38,204 nt of DNA from JOPF133 sp052144935 (GCA_052144935.1 JBKQPR010000163.1:1-38204), one strand, 5' to 3'; numbered from the stretch's first letter, positions 1-8,137 are shown. Translations and numbers: made by a program. The notes: generated by a model from the sequence alone, not told the origin.

Positions 1-62
1 GATGCTGCGACATGCAGAACCCGCTGGAACATGGTGAGGTCGAGCGAAACAGGGGAGGTCAT
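1..62 (-). CDS. Possible 5' end of a leftward gene cut by the window edge
   Basis: An open frame on the minus strand starts with ATG at 62 and runs without a stop off the left edge, beginning MTSPVSLDLTMFQRVLHVAA. A second possible ATG lies at 32. No clear ribosome-binding site precedes either. The stretch upstream (63-95) is AT-rich and holds an inverted repeat, which would fit a promoter or operator. Too short to assign a function. Confidence 0.25.
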   Translation of the reverse strand, partial: MTSPVSLDLTMFQRVLHVAA

Positions 63-65
63 AAC

Positions 66-93
66 TAAAACATAAACCATGAATTATGTTTTA
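66..93. repeat. AT-rich inverted repeat with 10-bp arms
   Basis: TAAAACATAA at 66-75 pairs with TTATGTTTTA at 84-93 around an 8-nt centre. It sits just upstream of the possible leftward gene that starts at 62, in the most AT-rich stretch of this end of the window. It could be an operator for that gene or a weak terminator; nothing distinguishes these. Confidence 0.4.
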
Positions 94-239
94 TTTAAGG
101 CCCACCCAAAAACTAAATGGCATTGGGCTTTCAGCCGGCGCTTGCCGGATGCACCGGCTCGCGCGGGGCCGGGAAGAGCCGCCTAAAAAGGTGGCTGCGG
201 GCAGGATTGCCTGGCAGGATTGCCCGCCCCACAAGCGCG

Positions 240-530
240 TTAGCCGGTGCCGCCTGGCTTGTCAATCGCCGACTTCAGGTCCGTCCCCGGCGCAAATCGC
301 GGCACGCGCCGGGCCGCAATCTGCATGTCTCCCCCGTTTCTGGGGTTCCGCACCCGGCGCGCCTTGCGTTCCAGCACCGCGAAGGTCCCGAAACCCGAGA
401 GGGTCACCCGGTCCCCCCGCTGCAAGCTGGCCTGGATACCCCCGATGCAGGCCTCTAGAGCGCGCGCCGCCTGGCCCCGCGTAAGCTGTGCCTCGACTGC
501 GATCCTGCCTACCAGTTCTTTCTTGGTCAC
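240..530 (-). CDS. HU/IHF family DNA-binding protein
   Basis: A 96-residue protein of the bacterial HU/IHF family, which bends and packages DNA. It begins VTKKELVGRIA, the usual family opening, so the GTG at 530 is preferred over the in-frame TTG at 551. The core turn GFGTF (about residues 48-52) is followed by a beta-arm region that reads RRVRNPRNGGDMQIAARRVP, matching the usual R-NP-TG-x-I pattern, and the C-terminal helix ends LKSAID as in HU. The length is close to the family norm of about 90. The gene appears monocistronic. Whether it is an HU or IHF subunit cannot be decided from sequence. Confidence 0.9.
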   Translation of the reverse strand: MTKKELVGRIAVEAQLTRGQAARALEACIGGIQASLQRGDRVTLSGFGTFAVLERKARRVRNPRNGGDMQIAARRVPRFAPGTDLKSAIDKPGGTG

Positions 531-572
531 GATGCCCGCGAGTAATATCAAACGCGGGCCCCGGTGTCAACC

Positions 573-611
573 ATCAAATCCGGCACCATCAAATCCGGCA
601 TAAAATCCGGC
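573..611. repeat. Short direct repeats upstream of the HU gene
   Basis: ATCAAATCCGGC occurs at 573-584 and 588-599, and a variant ATAAAATCCGGC at 600-611. They lie between the divergent HU gene and the broken cupin gene, so they could be protein-binding sites, or simple slippage products. Confidence 0.5.
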
Positions 612-615
612 GAGT

Positions 616-950
616 ATGTTTCCGGTTAGAATGGCGGGAGGACCGGCGTCATTGAAACGATTCGATTCGCCCGACGAGGTGCGCACATTTCCGAAGGGCC
701 GCTTCGAGACGGTTCAATTTCCCGGCGTCATCATCGGCCGCGCCACTTACGAACCGGGCTGGAAATGGTCGGAGCACGTGGATCCCTCGGCGGGCGCCGC
801 CAGTTGCCAGGTGGAACACGCCGGCATGGTAGTTTCCGGGCGCGCCGCAGCCTCGATGGACGATGGCCGCCGGGCCACGATAGTTGGGTGGTGGGCGAGG
901 AGACCTACGTCTCTCTGCACTTCCTGGGGGCCGCGGAGTACGCGCGCTGA
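616..950 (+). pseudogene. Cupin-domain protein, internal deletion with frameshift
   Basis: The reading frame from 616 gives a cupin start: FDSPDEVRTF, then GRATYEPGWKWSEHV and a half-barrel ending MVVSGRAAASMDDGRR (up to about 870). From there the matching C-terminal half, PPGHDSWVVGEETYVSLHF ending AEYAR, continues in the +1 frame to the TGA at 948-950. The roughly dozen residues normally joining these halves (the loop before the proline-rich PPGHD turn) are missing. The simplest reading is one deletion of about 40 nt that also shifted the frame. Cupins of this type are small beta-barrels, often metal-binding; this copy should be inactive. Confidence 0.7.
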
Positions 951-1078
951 GGGCGGCTGAGGATGCCGCGCAGAGCAATCCCGCCCAGCGAGTGGGGATA
1001 ATAGGTCGAGGCCACCACGGACAAGGCCGATCTTTCCCGTATCGCTGTTGTGCCGGCGGCCTCGGGGGCGCAAAGAGA

Positions 1079-1396
1079 CTACTCCCGGCCTCTGAGGGTT
1101 GCGGCCATCACACGCGGGGCTGCGCCGTCCGCGCATGACTGCGACAACCCACAGCGGTGTTTCATAAGGCGCATAGGCAATCGGGTATTCACGTACCAGA
1201 ATGAAACGCAGAGGCCGTGAGGTGAGGTCCGGGCGTCTGTGGCCCCGACCGGGAAAAGGCCGAGAGTAACGATGGCGGCCAAAATTTCCGCAATCACCCG
1301 ATCGGCGGCATCGAGATTATCGGCGCGGATGAATTCCCAAATCTCGTCGAGGTCGAAGCGGGCTTCCGGGTGGAAGTCGTACGCGGTTATGAACCG
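1079..1396 (-). pseudogene. ParE/RelE-like toxin, damaged by two frameshifts
   Basis: Reading leftward, the N-terminal part FITAYDFHPEARFDLDEIW then DNLDAADRVIAEIL is a clear ParE/RelE-superfamily plasmid-stabilisation toxin. At about 1255 the family match moves to another frame (GHRRPDLTSRPLRFILVREY, then ETPLWVVAVMRGRRSP), and at about 1100 it returns to the first frame for the typical ending PRVMAATLRGRE. The two shifts compensate, so 1079-1297 stays open but with a scrambled middle. No ATG, GTG or TTG is found at the expected overlap with the antitoxin (position 1397-1399 reads GTC on this strand). Toxin activity is unlikely. Confidence 0.75.
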
Positions 1397-1644
1397 GACT
1401 GCGAGCGACGCGCGGCGGCGCTCTTTTCACGGAAGTAGGCGGCAACCTCGGCGCCGGGAATGAGCTTCACCTTGCCGCTCTTTAGGTCGTCATAGCGGCT
1501 GTTGAGCATTTCGCGCGTTTGCGCAAGCTCATCGAAATATCCCTCTACGACATCCTGCACAAGCTCGTCGGCGGTTCCGCGTCCACTCTGCGCGGCGAGG
1601 TCGCTGAGCTTCTTTTCCGTCTCGGGGGTGAAGTGTACTTCCAT
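1387..1644 (-). CDS. Antitoxin of a ParDE/RelBE-like pair
   Basis: An 85-residue acidic protein beginning MEVHFTPETEKKLSDLA. The ATG at 1644 is chosen because GAGGG lies just upstream and because the family starts here; a longer frame from 1686 exists. Proteins of this kind are small antitoxins, with an N-terminal DNA-binding part and a C-terminal toxin-binding part (here around IPGAEVAAYFREKS), encoded directly ahead of ParE-like toxins. Its own partner at 1079-1396 is broken, so this antitoxin is now unpaired in cis. Confidence 0.8.
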   Translation of the reverse strand: MEVHFTPETEKKLSDLAAQSGRGTADELVQDVVEGYFDELAQTREMLNSRYDDLKSGKVKLIPGAEVAAYFREKSAAARRSQSGS

Positions 1645-1713
1645 GCCCTCAAGATACGGGAAAACCGGGCGTGAGGCAAGTTGCACGAATGGAAGGGCCG
1701 CGGCGTACGCCCG

Positions 1714-3192
1714 TTAGCCCACGATGCCGCGGTAGCACTCATAAGCCCGCTCCCAATCGGCTGCGGCGTGCGGCTCCACTTGTGGCCCCACGTGTGGCTC
1801 CACGTGTGGCTCCACGGCGGCGGGCGGGAAGGAGCGCCGCACCACCGAGCGGATCTGGTCCAAGCTTTCGAGTTCGCCCGCGCCCATGGCCTCGACGAGG
1901 ATGTTGCCGATGGCGGTCGCCTCGGCGGGCCCGGCCACTACGCGCCGCCCCGTGGCATCGGCCACGAACTGGTTGAGCACGGCGTTGCGCGATCCGCCGC
2001 CGACGATGTGGATGGTCGAGATCTTCCGGCCACCCAGGATCTCCAGACTCTCGAGCACATGGCGGTAGCGCAGCGCCAGGCTCTCCAGGATCGCGCGGGC
2101 GTATTCGGCATGCGTGGCGGGCGGTTCCTGGCCGGTCCGCCGGCAATACTCCGCGATCTTGCGCGGCATTTCACCGGGTTCTAGAAATGCGTCCGGGTCG
2201 ATGGCGGCCGAGTGCGGGCGGGCCCCGGCGGCCATGCGCGCAAGCTGTTCGTAGCTGTACACGATGCCTTCCGCCATCCAGGCGCGGCGGCACTCCTGCA
2301 AGAGCCACAGCCCGGCGATATTCTTCAACAGCCGGATCTTTCCCGCGACGCCCACCTCGTTGGTGAAGTTGAGCGCGAGGCACTGCTCGCCGATCACCGG
2401 GCGGTCCAGTTCCAGGCCCATCAACGACCAGGTGCCGGAGCTGATGTAACACCAATCCTCGCCGCCGGCCGTCGGGACAGCGGCCACAGCCGAAGCGGTA
2501 TCGTGACCGGCGGTGGCATAGACCGAGGTGTGCGGCGGAGTCAGCGTCTTACCCAGCGCGGTTCCGGGCATTACCACGGGACAGAGGATCTGGCAGGGCA
2601 GGTCCAGGCGCGCTAGAAGGCCGGTGGCCCAGCTCATGGTCACAGGGCTGAAAAACTGCGTGGTGCTGGCGATGGTGGCTTCCGAGCGCGCCTCTCCGGT
2701 GAGCCAATAGTTGAACAGGTCCGGCATATTCAGTAGCCGGCGCGCGCGGGCCAGAATTTCGGGATCGCCCAGCTTGGCCGCATATAGCTGGAACAGAGTG
2801 TTGAACTGCATGAACTGGATTCCAGTCGCGCTGAATACTTCCTCGCGCGGCACGCGGGCAAAGACCGTTTCCATCATCCCGTTGTTGCGCGCATCGCGAT
2901 AGTGGCGCGGGTTTTCCAGCAGCTTGCCGCTCGCATCCAGCAGGCCGTAATCCACTCCCCAGGTGTCGATACCGATGCCGTCCAGCCGGAATCCGCGCTC
3001 GTCGGCGATGCGGATGCCGCGCTGGACCTCGCCCCACAGCCGCTCGGTATCCCAGCAAAGCGCATCCGCCGTGCGCAGCGGCTCATTGGGGAAGCGATGC
3101 AGTTCTTCGACTGCCAGGGTTCCTTCGTGGAGCGTGCCGGAGATCGCGCGACCGCTCTCCGCGCCCAGATCGAAGGCCAGATAGTGACCCAT
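1714..3192 (-). CDS. rhaB: Rhamnulokinase, FGGY carbohydrate kinase
   Basis: This 492-residue protein phosphorylates L-rhamnulose to L-rhamnulose-1-phosphate in rhamnose catabolism. It opens with the sugar-kinase phosphate-1 motif FDLGAESGRA, has the RhaB-like GIGIDTWGVDYGLLD (about residues 92-106), TGIQFMQFNTLFQL, and a C-terminal nucleotide-binding motif HIVGGGSRNAVLNQF. The length is close to that of known rhamnulokinases. Near the C-terminus four 12-bp units insert VEPH-like repeats before the last 15 residues. A fragment resembling an alpha-L-rhamnosidase lies at 3732 on the other strand, consistent with use of rhamnose-containing polysaccharides. Confidence 0.9.
   Translation of the reverse strand: MGHYLAFDLGAESGRAISGTLHEGTLAVEELHRFPNEPLRTADALCWDTERLWGEVQRGIRIADERGFRLDGIGIDTWGVDYGLLDASGKLLENPRHYRDARNNGMMETVFARVPREEVFSATGIQFMQFNTLFQLYAAKLGDPEILARARRLLNMPDLFNYWLTGEARSEATIASTTQFFSPVTMSWATGLLARLDLPCQILCPVVMPGTALGKTLTPPHTSVYATAGHDTASAVAAVPTAGGEDWCYISSGTWSLMGLELDRPVIGEQCLALNFTNEVGVAGKIRLLKNIAGLWLLQECRRAWMAEGIVYSYEQLARMAAGARPHSAAIDPDAFLEPGEMPRKIAEYCRRTGQEPPATHAEYARAILESLALRYRHVLESLEILGGRKISTIHIVGGGSRNAVLNQFVADATGRRVVAGPAEATAIGNILVEAMGAGELESLDQIRSVVRRSFPPAAVEPHVEPHVGPQVEPHAAADWERAYECYRGIVG
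1772..1819. repeat. 12-bp tandem repeat inside the rhamnulokinase gene
   Basis: Four 12-bp units on the plus strand: GGCTCCACTTGT, GGCCCCACGTGT, GGCTCCACGTGT and GGCTCCACGGCG. On the coding (minus) strand they read VEPHVEPHVGPQVEPHA. The unit contains the palindrome CACGTG. The same unit occurs at 16985-17008 in another gene but in a different reading frame. Confidence 0.9.
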
Positions 3193-3240
3193 GAGGGTAT
3201 GATACTAGAGCCGGGTATGGTTCACCGCGAAGCTAAGTCG

Positions 3241-3341
3241 TTCACCGCGGAGACGCAGAGAGCGCGGAGGAAGCGCAGAGAAAACTCAACTCTTTTGGCT
3301 CTTCTCCGCGCTTCCTCCGTTTTCTCCGTGTCTCCGCGGTG
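3241..3341. repeat. Long imperfect inverted repeat (CCGCGGAGAC type), copy 1
   Basis: The left arm starts TTCACCGCGGAGACGCAGAG at 3241 and the right arm at 3301-3341 is its near reverse complement, ending CTCCGCGGTGAG; arms are about 42 bp with a loop of about 18 nt. A half-copy of the tip (TTCACCGCG) lies at 3221. A second copy with a homologous loop is at 25085-25186. It lies between the divergent rhamnulokinase and DUF309 genes, so the transcripts of either gene could include a strong hairpin. Repeats of this sequence type are familiar from intergenic regions of many environmental bacteria. Confidence 0.85.
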
Positions 3342-3348
3342 AGTATGT

Positions 3349-3735
3349 ATGGTTCACATGGATATATTGCTGCGCGAAGGGATCGAACTGTTCAATCGCG
3401 GCGCGTACTTCGAGTGCCACGAGGTTCTGGAGGTGGCTTGGACTCCCGAGCGCGGGCCGCGGCGGCTGTTCCTGCAGGGGCTGATTCACGTGGCGGTGGG
3501 CTTCTACCATCACCGGCGCGGCAACCCGGTGGGAGCCTGCCGGCAGTTGCGTAAGGCCCTGCGTAAACTGGCGGCGTATCTGCCGGCTTACGAGGGTGTC
3601 GATACCGGGCGGTTGCATCGCGACGCGGCGGCGGTTCTGGCATCCATCGAAAGCGGACAGGCGGTGGTGGAGTATCCCAGGGTGTATCCCAGGGTTGACT
3701 TGGCGCCCGGTACGGAGATACCGTGGCACGCATGA
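3349..3735 (+). CDS. DUF309 domain protein
   Basis: A 128-residue protein with the whole DUF309 signature: ELFNRGAYFECHEVLEVAW, then RLFLQGLIHVAVGFYHHRRG and GNPVGACRQLRKALRKL. The conserved His and Glu residues (ECHEVLE, QGLIHVA) suggest a small helical bundle, possibly metal-binding; the function of the family is not known to me. Starts at 3349 or at 3358 (MDILLREG) are both possible; the shorter one matches the family better. The C-terminal tail carries two copies of a 12-bp repeat (YPRVYPRV). Its stop overlaps the next start by ATGA. Confidence 0.85.
   Translation: MVHMDILLREGIELFNRGAYFECHEVLEVAWTPERGPRRLFLQGLIHVAVGFYHHRRGNPVGACRQLRKALRKLAAYLPAYEGVDTGRLHRDAAAVLASIESGQAVVEYPRVYPRVDLAPGTEIPWHA
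3673..3696. repeat. 12-bp tandem repeat at the end of the DUF309 gene
   Basis: TATCCCAGGGTG at 3673-3684 is followed by TATCCCAGGGTT at 3685-3696, adding YPRV twice to the C-terminal tail. This is the same 12-bp format as in four other genes of the window. Confidence 0.85.
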
Positions 3736-4025
3736 CATGGGATTCGACTCGCCGCCGGTTTCTGCTCCAGATCGGCGCCGCGGCGGCTGCGCCCCTGGCG
3801 GCTCAGGAACTGCCGGGGCTGTTGCGGGAAACGCTGCTGCGGCAAACCTGGAACGCACGCTGGATCACCGCCGCGGGCGGGGTGCCCTCTGGGGTGCCCT
3901 CTGGGGTGCCCTCTGGGGTGCCCTCTGGGGTGCCCTCTGGGGTGCCCTCTGGGGTGCCCTCTGGGGTGCCCTCTGGGGTGCCCTCTGGGGTGCCCTCTGG
4001 GCCCGGCGGCGACCGAGGACGTTGA
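3732..4025 (+). pseudogene. Truncated Tat-exported protein, probably start of an alpha-L-rhamnosidase
   Basis: The ATG at 3732 overlaps the TGA of the DUF309 gene. The product begins MTWDSTRRRFLLQIGAAAAA, a twin-arginine signal peptide (RRRFLL, then an alanine-rich core, PLAAQ). The following LLRQTWNARWITAAG resembles the first beta-strand of family 78 rhamnosidases, which typically have an ARWI motif just after the signal. Instead of the expected continuation, ten GVPS repeats follow and the frame ends after GPGGDRGR, 97 residues in all. The enzyme would normally be many hundred residues, so the gene is truncated. The rhamnulokinase nearby supports, but does not prove, the assignment. Confidence 0.5.
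3879..3998. repeat. Ten perfect copies of a 12-bp tandem repeat
   Basis: GGGGTGCCCTCT is repeated ten times without a mismatch, encoding GVPS ten times in the plus frame. Perfect identity implies recent expansion or ongoing slippage. The array marks the point where the Tat-exported protein loses resemblance to its family. Copy number may be under- or overestimated by assembly. Confidence 0.95.
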
Positions 4026-4572
4026 TGTGTCGATTACCATCACGCGCCCAGCCGAATTAACTGGTAAATGGGAAGCGCGGGATTTCGGCGGAAATGGCGG
4101 TGAGACGGTCAAAGGTCTTCGGCGGCAGCGCCCAAGAGTTGGCTCGCACCACAGGCTCACTACGACCTGGCTCACATTCGCGGCGGCCGGATCAATCTCA
4201 AGCGGCAGAAATTGGCTCAGGCGTTTCACAAAACTGTCCTTTGTGACAAGACCCACCGCCCGGCGATTCCCACTTTCCGATAAGCCCGTTTAACCGGCCG
4301 GAACCTGACGAATCAGCCCCACTGAACGGCTGACGGCCGCATCAAGGCTCACGTCCAAGGCGCAGCGCCGACGAGCCCGAGTGCGGAGTTTCTCCGTGTG
4401 CTGGCGGGCTGCCCCTGGATGCAACACTGCACCGACGATTGGCTGAGCCAAACCTGGACAGCACTGGCGAATATTGGGCGAAGATCCTCCTGCTCGCCTG
4501 CTGCTATCCAGAGGTCTCTACCGAAGGCGAGGTCCGGCGCCCCAGGCGGGGCGCCGGGCCGTCAGCACAGGC
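4026..4572. other. Intergenic stretch, no recognisable gene
   Basis: Between the truncated Tat-exported gene and the cytochrome gene. Short open frames exist on both strands (for example 4027-4293 plus, and a minus-strand frame beginning VGLVTKDSFVKRLSQF near 4256) but none resembles a known family, and the minus frame runs into the 12-bp array. It may be debris from the event that removed the rest of the rhamnosidase-like gene. Confidence 0.5.
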
Positions 4573-6417
4573 TTAGTGCTGTGCTTGGAGATCCTCGATG
4601 GAGGCCTTGAGCAGCCCCACCGCGTAAGCCGTGTTGTGGATGCCGCGGCTGCCATCGTTGTTGACGAACTGCCAGTTGTAGGCCGCCTGCAACTGGTGTT
4701 GATTCCAAGTGGAATCAATGCTGAGAGACGTCTTCACCGAGTTGTTGGGCGGCAGCAGGGTGGATAGCTTGTCGAGCAAACTCTGCACCTCGGTCTGCAC
4801 GCCTTGGATCACGCCGTCGCCGTTGTAATCGAACAGCGGGAAGTCGAACGTGGTGACGTCCGGGCCATGGCAGGTCTGGCACGCGGCCACGAGCATCTCC
4901 TTCTGTCCCCCGGTGGGAGTGTAGCTGGGCGTGAACGTGTGGTCTCCCACGTGGAGGAATCCGGGATCGGTGGTCGCAACTTCTTGCATGTGGCAGGTCA
5001 CGCAGGTGTTGGGAACCACGAACTGGTGGGCGGAGGTAGGAATGCTTTGCCCGTAGGTGTAGCCGTTGGTGCCCATCAGCATGTCGGCTTGGGGGCCTTC
5101 GTGCGGGCCGTAGTGTGCGCTGCCAGCGGTGCTGTTCACATACGTCGAGGCATTGACGCGGGCCTGGTGGCACTGCATGCAGAGGATGCCCTCGCCGGCG
5201 GTGACAGCGTATCCCCGGCTATCGTTGCCCGTGAGAGGCACGGTGGTGCCCTCCGCCAGCGTGACCGAGATCATGTTGCGGATCTGGTGGGTAGTCCCCG
5301 TGGCGGTGATTCCGTGTGGCTCGTGGCAGCCGGCGCAATCGATCGGGTGGTACGAGGTGTCGGTAATGGGGCTGATGCCATTCATGCGTTGAATGAAGCC
5401 GGTGCCGGTGTGGCAGCCCACGCAAGTGGCATTGCCGGCCGGATCGGTGGTGGTGACGGCGTGCATCGAGTTCTCCCACGCCGTCCCCTTGAAGTGGTGA
5501 GTCGGGTCGTCGTGGCACTGGTTGCACTGGCCGGTGTTCTGGGGAATCGAGATCGCGCTCGTGTCGCCGCCGCTGCCCGTGTGCGCGCTGCCGGGACCGT
5601 GGCAGTTCTCGCACTGGATATTGGCCACATTCTGCAAGGAAACGGGAACCTTGTTCCAGTTGCCGGCCTGCAACGTGGTCGGCCAGGTCCATTTCAACTG
5701 CTGCATCAGATAGCTGAAGCCGCCGTCATTCGCGCTGTTGTTCGAATCGTAGCCGACGGTGTGGCAGGGCAGGCAGTTGACGCCGGTGGTGCCGCTGCCG
5801 CCGTTGATGCCGGAAGTAAAAATCTGGGAGTGCAGGGTTGTCTCCCAGGGTCCCACCATCTTCTCCGCCGGTCCGGTGTTGTGGCACTCCGCGCAGGTGG
5901 TGATGCCCATGTACGTGGCGGCCGTGTATGTCTGAGCGACCGTCGTGGGGCTGCTGCCGCCGGCGGTCACCGATGCGCTCACGATGTAAGAGCCGGCCAC
6001 ATCCGGAAGCAGAAGCTTGCGGTCGGCGACCTGGTAGATGAGCCGGTCGGAAGGATTGTATACAGGCACACTCGACGTCAGCGGGCTGGCGGCCAACTGC
6101 GCGTTGGACCCAGCCGGCTTGACAACCAGCGTCCAGGTGACGCTGCCGATTTGCTTGGCCGTAAGCGTGGCATCGACCTGGACTTCCAAATACATGGGTT
6201 CGCCGATTGCCACCGTGGTCAAGCCGCCTGACACCTGGACTGTGGAAGGCAGCTTGTATAATGCAAGGTCACCGGTCGTCACCGGCCGAAGCGCGAGAAC
6301 TGGCGCCTGTAGAGTTTGAGCGTTCAATGTGGCGGGAACGGCCACAACCGCCAGCGCCGCTGCCCAGAGACCAGCTAGCGCTTTCGGAGAACGCCGACGT
6401 TTTGCGACTCCCATCAT
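4573..6417 (-). CDS. Secreted nine-haem c-type cytochrome
   Basis: A 614-residue protein with an N-terminal signal peptide (KRRRSPKALAGLWAAALAVV, cleavage probably after LNA) and a beta-rich N-terminal region of about 150 residues. It then has nine CxxCH haem-binding motifs in order: CAECH, CLPCH, CENCH, CNQCH, CVGCH, CAGCH, CMQCH, CVTCH and CQTCH, with many extra His residues as possible distal ligands. Near the C-terminus DYNGDGVIQG looks like an EF-hand or dockerin-type calcium loop. The ATG at 6417 is preferred because AGGAG lies 11 nt upstream; TTG at 6426 is too close to it. It probably carries electrons in the periplasm or at the cell surface; the partner is unknown. Confidence 0.88.
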   Translation of the reverse strand: MMGVAKRRRSPKALAGLWAAALAVVAVPATLNAQTLQAPVLALRPVTTGDLALYKLPSTVQVSGGLTTVAIGEPMYLEVQVDATLTAKQIGSVTWTLVVKPAGSNAQLAASPLTSSVPVYNPSDRLIYQVADRKLLLPDVAGSYIVSASVTAGGSSPTTVAQTYTAATYMGITTCAECHNTGPAEKMVGPWETTLHSQIFTSGINGGSGTTGVNCLPCHTVGYDSNNSANDGGFSYLMQQLKWTWPTTLQAGNWNKVPVSLQNVANIQCENCHGPGSAHTGSGGDTSAISIPQNTGQCNQCHDDPTHHFKGTAWENSMHAVTTTDPAGNATCVGCHTGTGFIQRMNGISPITDTSYHPIDCAGCHEPHGITATGTTHQIRNMISVTLAEGTTVPLTGNDSRGYAVTAGEGILCMQCHQARVNASTYVNSTAGSAHYGPHEGPQADMLMGTNGYTYGQSIPTSAHQFVVPNTCVTCHMQEVATTDPGFLHVGDHTFTPSYTPTGGQKEMLVAACQTCHGPDVTTFDFPLFDYNGDGVIQGVQTEVQSLLDKLSTLLPPNNSVKTSLSIDSTWNQHQLQAAYNWQFVNNDGSRGIHNTAYAVGLLKASIEDLQAQH

Positions 6418-6838
6418 TTTTTGCAAGACTCCTTTACATTTGATCTAGAGAACAGATATATTCAGACCTTAATATACTCGAAAGCGTGGTCTTATACCAT
6501 AGATCTTCTGCAAAAATCTGGCGGTCGTTGAATATTTCCACACTTCACTCGGCTTGTCGTCTGGCTAAAGCTCGCTTTTTGAATGGGACCTGTCTTAAGG
6601 GGGTTCGTAGGGGGCCAACCTTCGCCACTTTCCAACCGCTAGCGGGCCACAGGGGCCGTCCGGACGAACTGCGCGCCTTCGTCGATCGACGTCTCCAGTT
6701 GACGGCTCTTGCGTGCAAGGAAGACGCGGGCGATTCGGTACTGCCGCCTCCCTTCGAGAACTAGCTATTTCCTCGCGCGCGCGTGAGCGTGTAGAGTATT
6801 GTAGAGCTGTAAAACGCTCTGCCAGGAACGGAGAAGGC
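6418..6838. other. Divergent intergenic region
   Basis: Separates the leftward cytochrome gene from the rightward SEC-C gene. The first 80 nt are AT-rich with TATATT- and TATATC-like boxes on the minus strand, a plausible promoter for the cytochrome. The remainder has open frames but no recognisable protein. Confidence 0.4.
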
Positions 6839-7873
6839 ATGTTCTCGTGGGTAGCCATAGATCGCTTCGCGGAGAAGGAGCGCGCCAAGGATGCGAAGTT
6901 CCGCAAGCAGTCTGCGGACAAGGTACTTCGCTCGGATGCCAAACCACTGACCGATGACGAGTTGCTGGCCAAGCTGCGGTCTTTCGATATCGAACTGGAC
7001 CGCCCTTCGCTGGAACGGCTTTGCCGGGAGGCACTCTCGGCCGAAGAGATTGCCACGCCGTTGCTCGACCAGCGCACCTTCCACGGCAGGCAAGCGGAGA
7101 TGGAAAGCGACTGGATCTGGGTTTGCTTGACGACGTTATGGCAGCGCTGGTTTCCGGATCAACCTTGTTTCGAGTTACTGGATGACAAGATCGAGGCCGG
7201 ATATGACTTACAGGGTTCGGCCGCTTGCCACATCTGGCTGGAGGCGTGGAAGGACGTGCTCGGTCTGCTCGACAAAAGGGGCCTCACATCGATCCGTGCG
7301 TTCGACGAAAGGTTTCGAGGTTCGCAATTGCTGTTCAATTGGATCCAGGATTTGGAAGACGCGTTATGGAACGCGGGGCTGGAGGATCGGCAGTTCCTGA
7401 CCGCCCGGATCGCCGTGTGTGAAGAAGGGCTGCGGCGTTTTCCGGCGGAAGATGACCTGATGACCGAGAACCGGCGGCGCGCCTTGGCGGAGTCGTATTT
7501 CGAGTTGGGCGAGACCGGCAAAGCCGAAGCGCTCTATCGCGATTGGTTGCACGCCGATCCGCGCTGGGGATGGGGCTGGATCGGGTGGTCGGATGGCTAC
7601 GGATTCACGCGCACCCAGTTACAGGACTGGCCACGAGCCGAACAAATTCTGCGAGAAGGGCTTGCCGTCGACCAGGTCAGGGATCGCCTTGATATGCTCG
7701 AACGGCTGGCCGATGTCTGCGAAGAGCAGGGACGCAAAGGCGAGGCGGCCGAACTCCGCAAGGAGGCGAAGCGAAGTGTCGCTACAACCATAGTCACCAA
7801 ACCGAAGATCGGGCGCAATGAGCCATGTCCGTGCGGGAGCGGGAAGAAGTTCAAGAAGTGCTGCGGCGCTTGA
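6839..7873 (+). CDS. SEC-C motif protein with helical repeat body
   Basis: A 344-residue soluble protein. The ATG at 6839 follows a good ribosome-binding site (GGAGAAGG) and is preferred over an earlier in-frame start. The last 20 residues, GRNEPCPCGSGKKFKKCCG, are a SEC-C zinc motif like the one at the end of SecA. The central and C-terminal parts (RRALAESYFELGETGKAEALY then ADVCEEQGRKGEAAELRKEA) look like TPR-type helical repeats. Proteins of this layout are widespread and uncharacterised; the SEC-C motif suggests binding to another protein or to ribosome/translocon components. No link to its neighbours is visible. Confidence 0.8.
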   Translation: MFSWVAIDRFAEKERAKDAKFRKQSADKVLRSDAKPLTDDELLAKLRSFDIELDRPSLERLCREALSAEEIATPLLDQRTFHGRQAEMESDWIWVCLTTLWQRWFPDQPCFELLDDKIEAGYDLQGSAACHIWLEAWKDVLGLLDKRGLTSIRAFDERFRGSQLLFNWIQDLEDALWNAGLEDRQFLTARIAVCEEGLRRFPAEDDLMTENRRRALAESYFELGETGKAEALYRDWLHADPRWGWGWIGWSDGYGFTRTQLQDWPRAEQILREGLAVDQVRDRLDMLERLADVCEEQGRKGEAAELRKEAKRSVATTIVTKPKIGRNEPCPCGSGKKFKKCCGA

Positions 7874-7899
7874 GACTTGCCCCGATCGACCTCGTGTGA

Positions 7900-8043
7900 C
7901 GTGCATTTTCCGATAACGGCTGTGAAACGCTAGGGCCGGATGGGATGACCTACGACTGGAAGGACTGGAACGGCGGTCCGCACGGCTACGAAGGACTCCT
8001 GGTGGACGGCTACATGACACTCCTGGCGGCTCTGCCGCGGTAA
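7900..8043 (+). pseudogene. Orphan C-terminal gene fragment
   Basis: After an in-frame stop at 7897-7899 the frame reads FSDNGCETLGPDGMTYDWKD and on through GGPHGYEGLLVDGYMTLLAA to a TAA at 8041. The composition and codon use look like real protein rather than chance, and the ending resembles the tail of a large secreted enzyme, but I do not recognise the family. An internal ATG exists at 7945. Probably the last 47 codons of a gene whose body has been lost. Confidence 0.35.
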
Positions 8044-8137
8044 AGGGGTGACGCTGAGGCGTGACCGGCGCGGGCAGGCCGCCGCGCTGAAACGGCCAGA
8101 CTAGGTCTCAGACCGCGTGATTCGGTGCTATTCTGAA

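Noticed and set aside
4804..6231. 475-residue plus-strand frame.
   Set aside because: It lies wholly opposite the nine-haem cytochrome gene and matches no family; a shadow of high GC in the third codon position.
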